64,000 nt of DNA, from assembly GCF_019038415.1 (NCBI RefSeq), contig NZ_JAFKRG010000010.1:1-64000 (forward strand). The letters run 5' to 3'. The position numbers were made by a program, and so were the translations under genes. Origin of the DNA: Synechococcus sp. CCY 9618 (GTDB lineage Bacteria; Cyanobacteriota; Cyanobacteriia; PCC-6307; Cyanobiaceae). The notes beneath the pieces are model-generated. The model did not search any database and was not told the DNA's origin. It saw only the letters and a list, made by a program, of their open reading frames with translations. This document shows positions 48,918 to 57,114 of the stretch, piece by piece (the stretch's first letter is position 1; each line of letters opens with the position of its first letter).

Positions 48918-50122
48918 TCCAGCAGCCGGTCCACCTCGGCGGCGGTGGTCACCAGGTGGGTGCAGGCCCGGATGCAGGCGGGCGATTCCAGGGTCCGCAG
49001 CCAGCTGCCTTGCGCCCCCAGCCGCCCCACCACCGCGGCGGGATCCAGGGGCGCGCCGCCGGGGGCGGCCATGGTGAAACTCACCAGGCCGGCGGGGGGC
49101 GGCACCTGCAGCAGGCTGCGGACCCCGGGGATCCGCTGCAGGCCGTGCCAGAGCTGGCCGCTGCGCTCCCGGATTGCCCTCAGCCGCTCCTCGGCGCTGC
49201 CCTCGGCCTCCAGCAGCTCCAGGGAGCGGGCCAGGCCGGCGAACAGGGGCGTGCAGGAGGTGGCCACCTCAAAGCGGCGGGCATCGCCGTGGTAGCCGCC
49301 GGCACCGGGCCCGTCGTGGGCGAGGCTGCGCCAGCCCACCAGGGTGGGGCTGCTGGTGGCCAGCAGCCGGCTGGAGAGGGCCACGGCCCCCAGGCCTTCA
49401 GGCCCGCAGCACCACTTGTGGCCCGTGCAGGCATAGATGTCGGCGGCGGCGGCGGCCGCGGCCACCGGCAGGCTGCCCAGGGACTGGGCCCCATCCACCA
49501 GCAGCCAGGGGTGGCCGGGATGGGCGGCCAGCTGGCCCGCCACCGCCGCGATCGGCATCAGCTGGCCGGTGTTCCAGAGCAGGTGGGAGAGCACCACCAG
49601 CCGGGTGCGGGGGGTGAGGGCCGCCTCCAGCCGCTCGCCCACCGCCTCCGCTGTGGCCTCCGCTTCACCGGTCAGGTCCGCCACCGCCAGGGAGGTGATC
49701 CGCAACTGATGGCGGTGGACCAGCTCCTCGAGGGCGGCCACCACCCCGTAGTGCTCGGCATCGCCGATCAGCAGCTCATCGCCGGCCTGCCAGGGGAGGC
49801 CCCAGAGGGGCAACACGCAGCCGGAGGTGACGTTCTCGGTGAAGGCCAGCCGCTCCGGTGCCACCCCGAACCAGTCGGCCAGCCGCTGGCGCAGGCCGGT
49901 GACGGTGCGGTTGACGTACGGCCAGACATTGTCGCTGAACGGTCCCAGCTCCTGGATGGTGGCGAACGCATCGGTGATCGCCGCCAGGGAGCTCTGCGGC
50001 AGCGGCCCCTGGCCGCCGTAGTTGAAGTAGGTCTTGTTGGCCAGGGCGGGCAGTTGATCCCGCAGGGGGACTGGCCGCTGGGGCTCTGAGCGTTGCTTAA
50101 GTCGTGGCCCAGGGTCGGTCAT
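48884..50122 (-). CDS. Class V PLP aminotransferase (cysteine desulfurase/epimerase-like)
   Basis: A 412-residue fold-type I PLP enzyme. The PLP Lys is in [27 protein letters not shown] carries the Asp that binds the pyridine N, and FTENVTSGC lies near residue 95. It resembles isopenicillin-N-epimerase-like and selenocysteine-lyase-like proteins; the substrate is not determinable. It begins [18 protein letters not shown] near residue 20, and the DNA for that segment is duplicated at 52404-52451. Confidence 0.85.
   Translation of the reverse strand: MTDPGPRLKQRSEPQRPVPLRDQLPALANKTYFNYGGQGPLPQSSLAAITDAFATIQELGPFSDNVWPYVNRTVTGLRQRLADWFGVAPERLAFTENVTSGCVLPLWGLPWQAGDELLIGDAEHYGVVAALEELVHRHQLRITSLAVADLTGEAEATAEAVGERLEAALTPRTRLVVLSHLLWNTGQLMPIAAVAGQLAAHPGHPWLLVDGAQSLGSLPVAAAAAAADIYACTGHKWCCGPEGLGAVALSSRLLATSSPTLVGWRSLAHDGPGAGGYHGDARRFEVATSCTPLFAGLARSLELLEAEGSAEERLRAIRERSGQLWHGLQRIPGVRSLLQVPPPAGLVSFTMAAPGGAPLDPAAVVGRLGAQGSWLRTLESPACIRACTHLVTTAAEVDRLLDQLSVAAKTAL
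50020..50067. repeat. Direct repeat copy 1 (within aminotransferase 5' end)
   Basis: A 39-bp stretch at 50029-50067 is identical, in the same orientation, to 52413-52451. Including two mismatches the match runs from 50020. It encodes residues around [13 protein letters not shown] of the aminotransferase. The two copies bracket about 2.3 kb of accessory sequence. Confidence 0.9.
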
Positions 50123-50129
50123 TCAGCGT

Positions 50130-50290
50130 GTGATCTTGACGTACAGGAAGCATGCCAGCTACATCCGCAAGGGGCGGGTGGGCTACCGGATCCAGCGGGG
50201 CGTCCCTAAGCACTGGTTGACTGGCGACGTCGGAACCCCACGATCTACAGGCGGCACGAGCAGAACGTTCGTGCTCGTTGCCGGAGCGTG
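50130..50290 (+). pseudogene. Possible remnant of a tyrosine integrase N-terminus
   Basis: A 53-codon frame from GTG 50130 to TGA 50288. It reads HASYIRKGRVGYRIQRGVPKHW, in parts ASYIRKGRVGYR and IQRGVPKHW, which resembles the opening strands of the arm-binding or SAM-like N-terminus of phage-type tyrosine recombinases. Nothing matching the catalytic domain follows. It sits just inside the left direct repeat, as an integrase remnant would. The resemblance is weak and by eye. Confidence 0.3.
50256..50278. repeat. Inverted repeat with palindromic centre
   Basis: ACGAGCA (50256-50262) and TGCTCGT (50272-50278) form a 7-bp inverted pair around a centre that itself contains AACGTT. There is no T-run, so it is not an obvious terminator. 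It could be a recombinase or regulator site near the left edge of the island. Confidence 0.45.
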
Positions 50291-50863
50291 ATCAAGACTT
50301 TTCTGACACGATCCAAGGATCCACCGGATCAGGAGGCATCTGCTGTTGACCTGGTGTTGGCCTGCGCTGAGATGTTTTGGAGGATCTTCGATGGGTTCTG
50401 CATGATGATATCCGTCTGGATTTAGGGAATCAGTGGATTTTGATTCGAAGGACCCTGTGCTTTGCGTTTGTTTTCGCATTGAAGATGGAATGGCCTGTGC
50501 AGAGCCACGCGGTGGACTCTTGGGTGGTGGATTCTTGCAATCACAGAGGATGAGTCTAGGGCGAAGTCCTTGTAATCCATGGATTCTCTTCTGCCCCCCA
50601 TCGGGCGATAAATCTTGCATCAGACTGTTCGGAATCTCGGCCTCATGTGGTGGTACTCAAGTGTTTGGCTAAGGATTGAAGCCATGGGATAGGAGACAGA
50701 AAACAACCTGCGATGGTCTTCGTTGAAATTTCTGTCGCCTTGGCGGCACCTTTCCTGGTGTGTCTTTGGTCCTTTCTCTTGATCAGGTCCTGGGAAGGAA
50801 ATCCCATTCTGGTCGACGAGACTTCATGGTAGATGTACGCTTACCACAAGCCTCTTCGCTCTG
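50291..50863. other. A/T-richer accessory sequence without a supported gene
   Basis: About 570 bp with visibly lower GC than the surrounding chromosome. Short frames, for example 50433-50672 (+), are Cys/Gly-rich and show no domain or convincing start. I see no tRNA, no complete insertion sequence and no clear terminator. It probably holds decayed sequence plus the promoter of the next gene. Confidence 0.5.
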
Positions 50864-51445
50864 ATGCGACGCTTCCTTGTTGCTTGTGTTGTTTTCTTCG
50901 CCCTTTCTCCGGCTTCTGCGGCCACGTATTGCGATCCCAAGAGGGGCTGTTCACTTCCATTGCATATGTTGGGTGTCCGGGGAATGACCGTTTTTCTCGC
51001 AAGAGCACGGATCCCTGTGAAAGTTGATCGTTGTGAGCCAGGGGTTCTTGTCCAGTTCAGTCCGCGTCCAGTCTCTATTGGAAGCATGACAATCTGTACG
51101 AGTGCGTTCAAGCGGGGAGTAGCAGGGCTGAGTGAAGAGTTCCGTCATGAAATGATTCACGCCGCTCAATTCTGTAAAGCAGAGAACAATGAGACGCGTG
51201 GCTTCTTGCCGATTTCAGACGATGGGACCAGTGTGCCCAAGCAAGGTCAGCATGTTGGGACCTATCGGCATCATGTTGGAGGCCAGTACGGGCTCTTGAC
51301 TGAGCACGAAGCTCACACTTATGAAACTGCCAGCGACCGAGATGTCCTCACGATCTTTCGGAATTACTGCATTGACCGTAGAAAGACGAATACAGGCCCC
51401 TCATCGGGCCTGAGGGCTCTCCAGCTCATTGGCTGGGGTGGGTAA
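50864..51445 (+). CDS. Secreted protein with HEMIH (HExxH) motif, unknown
   Basis: A 193-residue protein with a clear signal peptide (MRRFLVACVVFFALSPASA, cleavage before ATYCD). The mature part has FRHEMIHAAQFC near residue 95, a His-Glu-x-x-His zinc-peptidase pattern. Downstream EHEAHTYET (near 150) could supply a glutamate ligand. Several Cys suggest disulfides. No named peptidase family is recognised. Base composition is lower in GC than neighbours, suggesting transfer. It is the only well-formed gene in this half of the island. Confidence 0.7.
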   Translation: MRRFLVACVVFFALSPASAATYCDPKRGCSLPLHMLGVRGMTVFLARARIPVKVDRCEPGVLVQFSPRPVSIGSMTICTSAFKRGVAGLSEEFRHEMIHAAQFCKAENNETRGFLPISDDGTSVPKQGQHVGTYRHHVGGQYGLLTEHEAHTYETASDRDVLTIFRNYCIDRRKTNTGPSSGLRALQLIGWGG

Positions 51446-52403
51446 TGACAGCTTGGATCGATAAAACTGTGTTGACCTAAGTCACGAAAGCATTTGGCTT
51501 GACCGTGATGATGTTTTTCTGCTATTCCGATGCCTACAGTTCTGAATGACCCGTAAGCCCGTGGCGGCAGCCTTGCTGAACTTCCGGAGGAGTTGGCCGC
51601 CTTGTGAGATGAGAGCAGAGCCACTTCTCTTGGCAGCCTTGATCGCTGCTTTGACCAAAGCATGGTCCTTGAGCCTTCGGTTTCCGTTGTTGCGGCTGTG
51701 TGATGGCCTTGAAGGAGGAAATAGAGGGACTGGAGTGTGAAGTGGAAGGCCTTTCTTTGTCAAACCTAGTCCCTGACTTCGTTCACGACGGACGGGTGGA
51801 AGATGGTTTGGTCTCATGGTGCCTCCCCGAGACCTGTTTGGTCTTCCTTAGGCATCCCTCCAAAGAAAGCGAATCAGGCTGCTTTCAGCTTGCTATCCTT
51901 GCTCTGGGAATCAATATATACCATGAGACTTCTGAGGTTAATCTGTTATAAGAGTGGCGAAGACGGCCAACAGAATAAAGCTGAACTTTCACGACAAGCC
52001 TGGTAAAGATGGACTTCTCCAGCACCACGCTCAAGCAAAGAAAGCAAACTCTTCCGTGAAGCGACTGATCCTGGAGTGGAGCTGCCGCCATGAATTCTTA
52101 GCTGTGGCTAAGGGCGGCGCAGAGGCCTCCTCTTGTTGGAGGTGGCGTGTGCGCATTTTGCATTGTCTCGCCTTCGGTTCCCCTGCCAGGATATTTCAGA
52201 CTCTTAACCCTTCCCTTCCCCACGTCAAAGCGCTTGCGATAGCCGATGTCTTCGAGTTTGTTCTGGTCGCTGCCTCTGTTTCCAGCGCAGGCGCACATGA
52301 GTTCATGCCTTGGGGCAGGGAGCGTGGCCAAAGGCGTGGCCCAACCCCCCTCCCAATGGCATCAGACCCACTGCAATGACCAGGCCGAGGCAAGGACTTG
52401 CCC
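51446..52403. other. Accessory sequence without a supported gene
   Basis: About 960 bp. Overlapping short frames occur on both strands (for example 51482-51817 minus, 51700-51951 plus, 52098-52331 minus), none with a recognisable domain. A TGTTATAAG at about 51943-51951 resembles an extended -10, but no gene clearly follows it. The sequence reads as decayed DNA. Confidence 0.5.
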
Positions 52404-52451
52404 AGTTGAAACAGGTCTTGTTGGCCAGGGCGGGCAGTTGATCCCGCAGGG
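52404..52451. repeat. Direct repeat copy 2 (aminotransferase 5' fragment)
   Basis: 52413-52451 is identical to 50029-50067, extending to 52404 with two mismatches. On the minus strand it still reads [16 protein letters not shown], then diverges from the aminotransferase. It could be the displaced original end of the gene, an attachment-like repeat, or a paralogue fragment. Confidence 0.9.
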
Positions 52452-52546
52452 AGTGGCGTGGCTCGACGGGCAAGGAGTTTCTCAGGCTGACAGGCAAGCC
52501 TGGCAGCGAATCACCACCTCCGAGGAACGTTCGACTCGGAGGTCGA

Positions 52547-52867
52547 TCAGTAGTGCCGATGCAGGCCAGGCCCCGGAGCGCCGAAGCCTGCGCCGGGACG
52601 GACACCGGCTCCGGAGGCAGGCCCCCCGAGACCGCCTGGATTCACGACGGGATCGGCTACCACCCCTGGGCCGGGTTCACCCACACCCGGTTCCCGGTCG
52701 AGGCCGGCCCCAGCCGCGCCGAAGCCCGCTCCCGGGGCCAGGCCTGCCCCTGAGGCAGGGCCGCCAAGACCGCCCGGATTCGGCCGTGCCCGTGCCCCAT
52801 CGGTGATGATCGGGGCGAGGGCCACAGAGCAGACCATCAGCCAGGCGACGGCAGAGACTCTGTTCAT
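52547..52867 (-). CDS. Secreted Gly/Pro/Ala-rich repeat protein, unknown
   Basis: A 106-residue protein with an apparent signal peptide (VSAVAWLMVCSVALAP, ending near DGARA). The mature region contains two copies of a ~30-residue unit beginning NPGGLGGPASGAG and continuing PGAGFGA, separated by REPGVGEPGPGVV. It has no Cys after the signal and looks intrinsically disordered. DNA of the two units is also similar (around 52560-52632 and 52690-52785), implying an internal tandem duplication. No family is recognised. Confidence 0.5.
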   Translation of the reverse strand: MNRVSAVAWLMVCSVALAPIITDGARARPNPGGLGGPASGAGLAPGAGFGAAGAGLDREPGVGEPGPGVVADPVVNPGGLGGPASGAGVRPGAGFGAPGPGLHRHY

Positions 52868-52969
52868 GGCCGGTTGCGCTCAGGGGACGACCTTCTCTAG
52901 CAACCTCTGCGCTGCACGGCCCCATTTCCGTCCCTCTCTGCAACGGGTCGTGCCATGCACTGAGCGGCG

Positions 52970-53334
52970 TCATGCCTGCGGGAGGAAGGGGCTGGCGGCT
53001 CCCAGGCTGAGTTCAGGGGGATTCCGCCACGTCCTGCAGATAGGCGGGGTCGAGGCCCCTGCGTCTGCCTCTCCTGCCGGGAAGGCGCAGGGGGGGATCT
53101 TTGTGAGCGGACCGCTGGCGAAGGCATAGGCCAGGGATGTGATCGCCAGCCGCAGGCTTTCCCTGAACAGGGGTTCTGCGTTGATGGGGGTACGGCGTTG
53201 AGGCGCTGTATCAACCGGTCCTGGGACTGCTGCACCTGCCCCAGCAGCTCCTGCGTCAGCACGGCGTTGGGCTTGGCGCGATTGGTGGGGGTCAGCTCCC
53301 GGGAGGCGGCGGGCAGCCCTGGGATGGCCTGCAC
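52970..53334 (-). pseudogene. Probable frameshifted small gene
   Basis: From the ATG at 53334 the frame reads MQAIPGLPAASRELTPTNR, then LTQELLGQVQQSQDRLIQRLNAV, a plausible helical protein. It then becomes random-looking. In the adjacent frame, starting at a five-C run (53186-53190, minus-strand C's), the sequence INAEPLFRESLRLAITSLAY continues sensibly with AFASGPLTKIPPC to 52970. One inserted or deleted C would join them. It follows the small membrane gene on the same strand. Confidence 0.4.
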
Positions 53335-53365
53335 CCGGCCTGGGGCCCGCCTCAGGCAACCAGGT

Positions 53366-53566
53366 TCAGTTGTGCGAGATCACCTGACCCACCACCACGG
53401 CGGCCACGGCCGAGAACAGGGTGATCGCGAGGGCTGTGAGAGGGCTCTGGCCCTGGGCCACGGCCAGGGTGGTGATCACGCCGGCACCAAGGCTGGCCAC
53501 CGCGAGCTGGGAAGTGAGTTCGCTGCCGGAGCGGGGGCTGGGGCTCGGAGTCACGGCGGCTTCCAT
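53366..53566 (-). CDS. Small membrane protein, unknown
   Basis: A 66-residue protein: a polar Ser/Pro N-terminus (MEAAVTPSPSPRSGSE), then two hydrophobic segments (VASLGAGVITTLAVA and LTALAITLFSAVAAVVVGQV). The start ATG at 53566 is clear. No family is recognised; small proteins of this kind are common in picocyanobacteria. The frameshifted gene follows 31 bp downstream. Confidence 0.6.
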   Translation of the reverse strand: MEAAVTPSPSPRSGSELTSQLAVASLGAGVITTLAVAQGQSPLTALAITLFSAVAAVVVGQVISHN

Positions 53567-53923
53567 CGGGGAGTTCGCATGACGCTACGGGCACAGATTC
53601 GTCCGGCACGGCATCAGCCGGGAAGCTGTTACCAGGCGTGGTTGTTCTTCATGAAGCCGTTACATCCGGATCGGTCCCTCTTGCCATGAAGTGGCTGAAT
53701 CCATTGCTCGCCTGCAGGAACGGATTCAGCCGAATCCACTTGGCCGCCAGTGCTGACGAGGCTTTCCGCTGTTGACTGACGGGGTGGCCTGTTGTTGAAG
53801 ACGTCTGCTGCAGCTTCGGGGGGGCTCTCGGTGTCAAGTCGGCGCAATCTCCAGAATTTCTGTGGATGTTCCGATCGATTCTCTTCGGATTCTTCCTTGT
53901 CTCTGGGCTGGCGGTCGGGCGGG
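53567..53923. other. Intergenic region holding a long inverted repeat
   Basis: No supported gene; the frame 53629-53847 (minus) lacks any recognisable feature. GGCTGAATCC (53693-53702) and GGATTCAGCC (53722-53731) make a perfect 10-bp stem with a 19-nt loop, and flanking AAGTGG/CCACTT add a further offset pairing. No T-run follows, so it is not a standard terminator. Confidence 0.55.
53693..53731. repeat. 10-bp perfect inverted repeat
   Basis: GGCTGAATCC pairs with GGATTCAGCC across 19 nt. It lies about 200 bp beyond the 3' end of the ycf46-like gene and at the right side of the accessory region. It may be a transcription-end structure for that operon or the end of a decayed element. Confidence 0.55.
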
Positions 53924-55414
53924 TCAGGACGGCCGCCCGGCGGCTGACGCAGGCCGGGCCCGGCCGCTGCTGGCCCAGCTGCGCAGGGCCTCCAGCTGCT
54001 CCCGGGCCGTGCGCGAGAGCGGCACCACCTGGCTGGCGGCGGCGATCAGGTCGGCTTCCCCCAGCTCGCGGCCCTCCCCGAAGGCCAGGTGCATGGCCTC
54101 GATCACCGTCTGCTCCAGTTCGGCGCCGGAGAAGTCGGCGGTGCGATCCACCAGCACCTCCAGGGGGATCGTGTGGGCCGGCCGCCGGCGCCGCAGCTGC
54201 AGATCGAGGATCGCCCGGCGTTCCTCGGCGTCGGGCAGCTCCAGCAGGAAGATCTCGTCGAAGCGGCCCTTGCGCAGCAGCTCCGCCGGCAGCCGCTCCA
54301 CCGCGTTGGCGGTGGCCACCACGAACACGGCGCTGGTCTTCTCCGCCATCCAGGTGAGCAGGCTGGCCAGCACCCGCTGGCTGGTGCCGCCGTCGCTGCG
54401 GCCGTCACCGCCGCCGAAGCCCTTGTCGATCTCATCGATCCAGAGCACGCAGGGGGCCATCGCCTCGGCCCGTTGGATCATCTCCCGGGTGCGGGCCTCA
54501 CTGGCCCCCACCAGGCCGGCGAACAGGCGGCCCACGTCGAGCCGCAGCAGGGGCATGGCCCAGCTGTGGGCGATCGCCTTGGCGGTGAGTGACTTGCCTG
54601 TGCCCTGGGGGCCGATCAGCAGCACCCCCCTGGGCAGCGGCAGGCCGTAGCGCTGGGCCTCCTCGCCGAAGGCCCGATGGCGCTGCTCCAACCAGTGCTT
54701 GAGCGCCTCCAGGCCGCCGATGTCGGCAGGGGTGGCCTCGGTGGGGCAGTACTCCAGCAGCTCGCTGCGGGCGATGGCCTGGCGCTTCTCCTCCAGCACC
54801 TCCGCCAGGTCACAGGCCCCCAGCTGGCCCCGCTGGGCCAGGGCCCGGGCCGCCAGCTGGCGTACCCGCTGCTCGCTCAGCCCGTGGCAGGCGGCGGTGA
54901 GCTGTTCCAGGACCCCCGGCTCCAGGGGCTGGCCGCTGGCTTCGGCGATGGCCCGCAGCAGCCGGCCGATCTCCCGGGCCTCGGGCAGGGGCAGTTCCAG
55001 CAGGGTGACGCTGTCCTCGAGTTCCCGCGGCAACTGCCACTCCGGCGCGCTGATCACCAGGGTGTGGGGCACCTGCCGCAGGCTGGCGGCCAGGTTGCGC
55101 AGCCGCCGGCAGATCCCCGGGTCATCGGCGTAGCGATGGAAGTCCTTGAGCAGCAGGATGGCCCCCTGCTCGGCGGGGAGCCCATTGAGCCCGTCAAGAG
55201 CCGCCATCGGTTGTCGCACGGCCTGGCCCTGCAGGCTCGCTGCTCCGGCCAGTCCGCCGATGAAGTCCCAGCGCAGCAGGGTGCGCCCGCCCAGCCGCTC
55301 GGCGGCCCGCACCAGCAGCGCCTCCACCCGCTCCTCCTCCAGGCTGCGGATCCAGATGATCGGGGTTCGGGAGCGGATCAGCAGGTCCAGCTGATCGGCA
55401 AGGTCGTGCGCCAT
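53924..55414 (-). CDS. ycf46: Ycf46-type AAA+ ATPase
   Basis: A 496-residue protein. The N-terminal ~220 residues (LIRSRTPIIWIRSLEEERVE) are the Ycf46-specific domain. The AAA module has Walker A LLIGPQGTGKSLTAKAIA, Walker B CVLWIDEIDKGFG, and the sensor/Arg-finger region VVATANAVERLPAELLRKGRFDE, in parts. Ycf46 is conserved in cyanobacteria and some algal plastids and has been linked in Synechocystis to inorganic carbon use. It is the last gene of the rpmH-yidC operon, 3 bp after DUF177. Confidence 0.9.
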   Translation of the reverse strand: MAHDLADQLDLLIRSRTPIIWIRSLEEERVEALLVRAAERLGGRTLLRWDFIGGLAGAASLQGQAVRQPMAALDGLNGLPAEQGAILLLKDFHRYADDPGICRRLRNLAASLRQVPHTLVISAPEWQLPRELEDSVTLLELPLPEAREIGRLLRAIAEASGQPLEPGVLEQLTAACHGLSEQRVRQLAARALAQRGQLGACDLAEVLEEKRQAIARSELLEYCPTEATPADIGGLEALKHWLEQRHRAFGEEAQRYGLPLPRGVLLIGPQGTGKSLTAKAIAHSWAMPLLRLDVGRLFAGLVGASEARTREMIQRAEAMAPCVLWIDEIDKGFGGGDGRSDGGTSQRVLASLLTWMAEKTSAVFVVATANAVERLPAELLRKGRFDEIFLLELPDAEERRAILDLQLRRRRPAHTIPLEVLVDRTADFSGAELEQTVIEAMHLAFGEGRELGEADLIAAASQVVPLSRTAREQLEALRSWASSGRARPASAAGRPS

Positions 55415-55417
55415 GGC

Positions 55418-55909
55418 TCAGCGCAGGGTGCGGAGGGCCGCCCAGCGGGGGTCGCCGTTCCGGTCGTCGCTCCCGTCCTGCCGGGGCAGTGGCGGGCCAG
55501 GGCAGTCGGCGCCGCAGCGGTTCACCGGGGGCAGCTGCAGGCTCAGCTGCTCATAGAGCCAGCGCTCCGGATCGAAGGAGCTGCCGGGATCGAGGCGCTC
55601 CACCGGGTCTGCGGACGCAAACACCACCTCCTCCTCCTCGGGCTCCGCGCCGCCGATTTCGATCAGCTCCCGGGCCGTGGCGGCCAGGGAGTGGTTGTAG
55701 TTCTGCAGGCAGCGGTCGCAGCAGAGGGTGAGGATTGTTTCCGCCCTGCCGTCCACCTCCAGGGCGCTGCCATGGTGCCGGGCGTGCAGCTGACCCCGAA
55801 CCGGCGTCAGGCTGGCGAGGCCGTCGATGGACTGGTCCACCTGCCACGTCCGGCCCTCCGGCTGCAGCCGCAGCTCCTGCAGGGGCAGCGGGCGCAGCCG
55901 GGAGCTCAT
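55418..55909 (-). CDS. YceD/DUF177 protein (23S rRNA accumulation)
   Basis: A 163-residue protein of the DUF177 family, needed in E. coli and plants for 23S rRNA accumulation. [14 protein letters not shown] motif with CxxC and an acidic segment ([14 protein letters not shown]) precede [15 protein letters not shown] and a second Cys pair (NRCGADCPG). The start overlaps the yidC stop by four bases (ATGA at 55906-55909). Confidence 0.85.
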   Translation of the reverse strand: MSSRLRPLPLQELRLQPEGRTWQVDQSIDGLASLTPVRGQLHARHHGSALEVDGRAETILTLCCDRCLQNYNHSLAATARELIEIGGAEPEEEEVVFASADPVERLDPGSSFDPERWLYEQLSLQLPPVNRCGADCPGPPLPRQDGSDDRNGDPRWAALRTLR

Positions 55910-57039
55910 TTCTTGGCCTTGGGTTCGAAGGGCAGGCGGCCGCCACCACTGCCGGCCGTTGCCGTCACCGTCTGCTGGGCGACCTGCTTGTCGAGGATCG
56001 CCTGCAGGTTGTCGGGCAGGGCCTCACGGGTGAGCAGGAACGTCTGGAGCCCCTGGAAGACGTTGGCCACCACCATGTAGAGCAGGACGCCGGCGGGAAG
56101 GGGGAAGAACAGGAACATCGCCGTGATCATCACCGGGGTGATCTTGTTGGCGGTGGCCTGCTGGGGATTGGGGGGCATCCCCATGCCGGAGAGGAGCTGG
56201 GAGGCGAACAGGGTGGCGCCGAAGGCCCCCACCAGGATGGCGATGTCCCAGTTCACGGCCCCATCGGTGTAGAAGCCCACCTGGCCCAGGGCCTTGATGA
56301 ACAGGAAGCCGCTGCGGGCGGCCAGGCCCGGAATCCGGGCCTCCACGGTGGCGTCGCCGGGGGCCAGGGCAGTGATGTGCCCCTGATCGTCGACCTTCAC
56401 GACGTTCTCACCCTTGGTCACCTCCCAGCTGGGGGTGAAGCTGTCGCCGTGCTCCACGTCGCTGAGCAGGGAGGCGAAGCTGGCCCCCTCCTTGGTGTGC
56501 AGCGCCACCTGGGAGCTCTCCCCGACGCCGAGCTTGGTGCCGCTCTCCAGAGAGGCAATCACCGGCACGTGGTCGGTCTCGGTGATGAAGATCGAGTGAC
56601 TGGCGCTGTTGAAGGGCTTGGTTTCCACCGCTGCGATCTCCTCGGCCGGCAGCACCTTCAGGTTGATCGGATAGGGGACATCGGCGAAGGGGGATCCGCG
56701 CAGGGTGGCGAACAGGGCGAACAGGATCGGCATCTGCACCAGCAGGGGCAGGCAGCCCGACAGGGGGCTGCCGAACTCCTTCATCAGACCGCCCAGTTCC
56801 TCCTGCTGCTTCTTGGGGTTGTTGGCGTACTTGGCCTTGATCTCCGCCTGGCGCTGCTGCATCACGGGCTGGGCGATGCGCATGCGCCGGGCGCTGCGGA
56901 TCGAGCCGGCGCTCAGCGGGAACAGGGCCAGGCGGATGACCACGGTGAGGGCCACGATCGCGAGCCCGTAGCTGGGCACCAATCCGTAGAAGAAATCGAG
57001 GATCGGGAGCAGCAGGTTGTCGGAGATGTAGCCGATCAC
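55906..57039 (-). CDS. yidC: YidC/Oxa1/Alb3 membrane protein insertase
   Basis: A 377-residue insertase. The core helices are [20 protein letters not shown] (with the hydrophilic-groove Arg), [20 protein letters not shown], and the C-terminal pair [20 protein letters not shown]. The cytoplasmic loop is [20 protein letters not shown]. Between helices 2 and 3 (about residues 125-260) is a large insertion whose end, [20 protein letters not shown], looks like a bacterial Ig-like (BIG2) domain. It starts at 57039 and is coupled to DUF177. Confidence 0.94.
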   Translation of the reverse strand: MIGYISDNLLLPILDFFYGLVPSYGLAIVALTVVIRLALFPLSAGSIRSARRMRIAQPVMQQRQAEIKAKYANNPKKQQEELGGLMKEFGSPLSGCLPLLVQMPILFALFATLRGSPFADVPYPINLKVLPAEEIAAVETKPFNSASHSIFITETDHVPVIASLESGTKLGVGESSQVALHTKEGASFASLLSDVEHGDSFTPSWEVTKGENVVKVDDQGHITALAPGDATVEARIPGLAARSGFLFIKALGQVGFYTDGAVNWDIAILVGAFGATLFASQLLSGMGMPPNPQQATANKITPVMITAMFLFFPLPAGVLLYMVVANVFQGLQTFLLTREALPDNLQAILDKQVAQQTVTATAGSGGGRLPFEPKAKK

Positions 57040-57114
57040 GGCAGGGGTGCGCTGGGGTGGGGACTCTCGGCTGCCAGTGTGCCCGACCGGGGAGACCGGA
57101 TGGGGCCGCGGTGG

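Noticed and set aside
50433-50672. 79-codon frame in the accessory region
   Set aside because: Cys/Gly-rich with no recognisable pattern and no ribosome binding site.
52246-52806. 186-codon plus-strand frame
   Set aside because: Its N-terminal part is antisense to the duplicated aminotransferase fragment and the rest is antisense to the Gly/Pro repeat gene. The Arg/Pro-rich composition is typical of a shadow.
53629-53847. 72-codon minus-strand frame
   Set aside because: It spans the 10-bp inverted repeat and shows no domain, signal peptide or membrane segment.
50123-53923. CRISPR array or complete insertion sequence in the island
   Set aside because: No regularly spaced repeats, no terminal inverted repeats around a transposase, and no DDE transposase frame were found.
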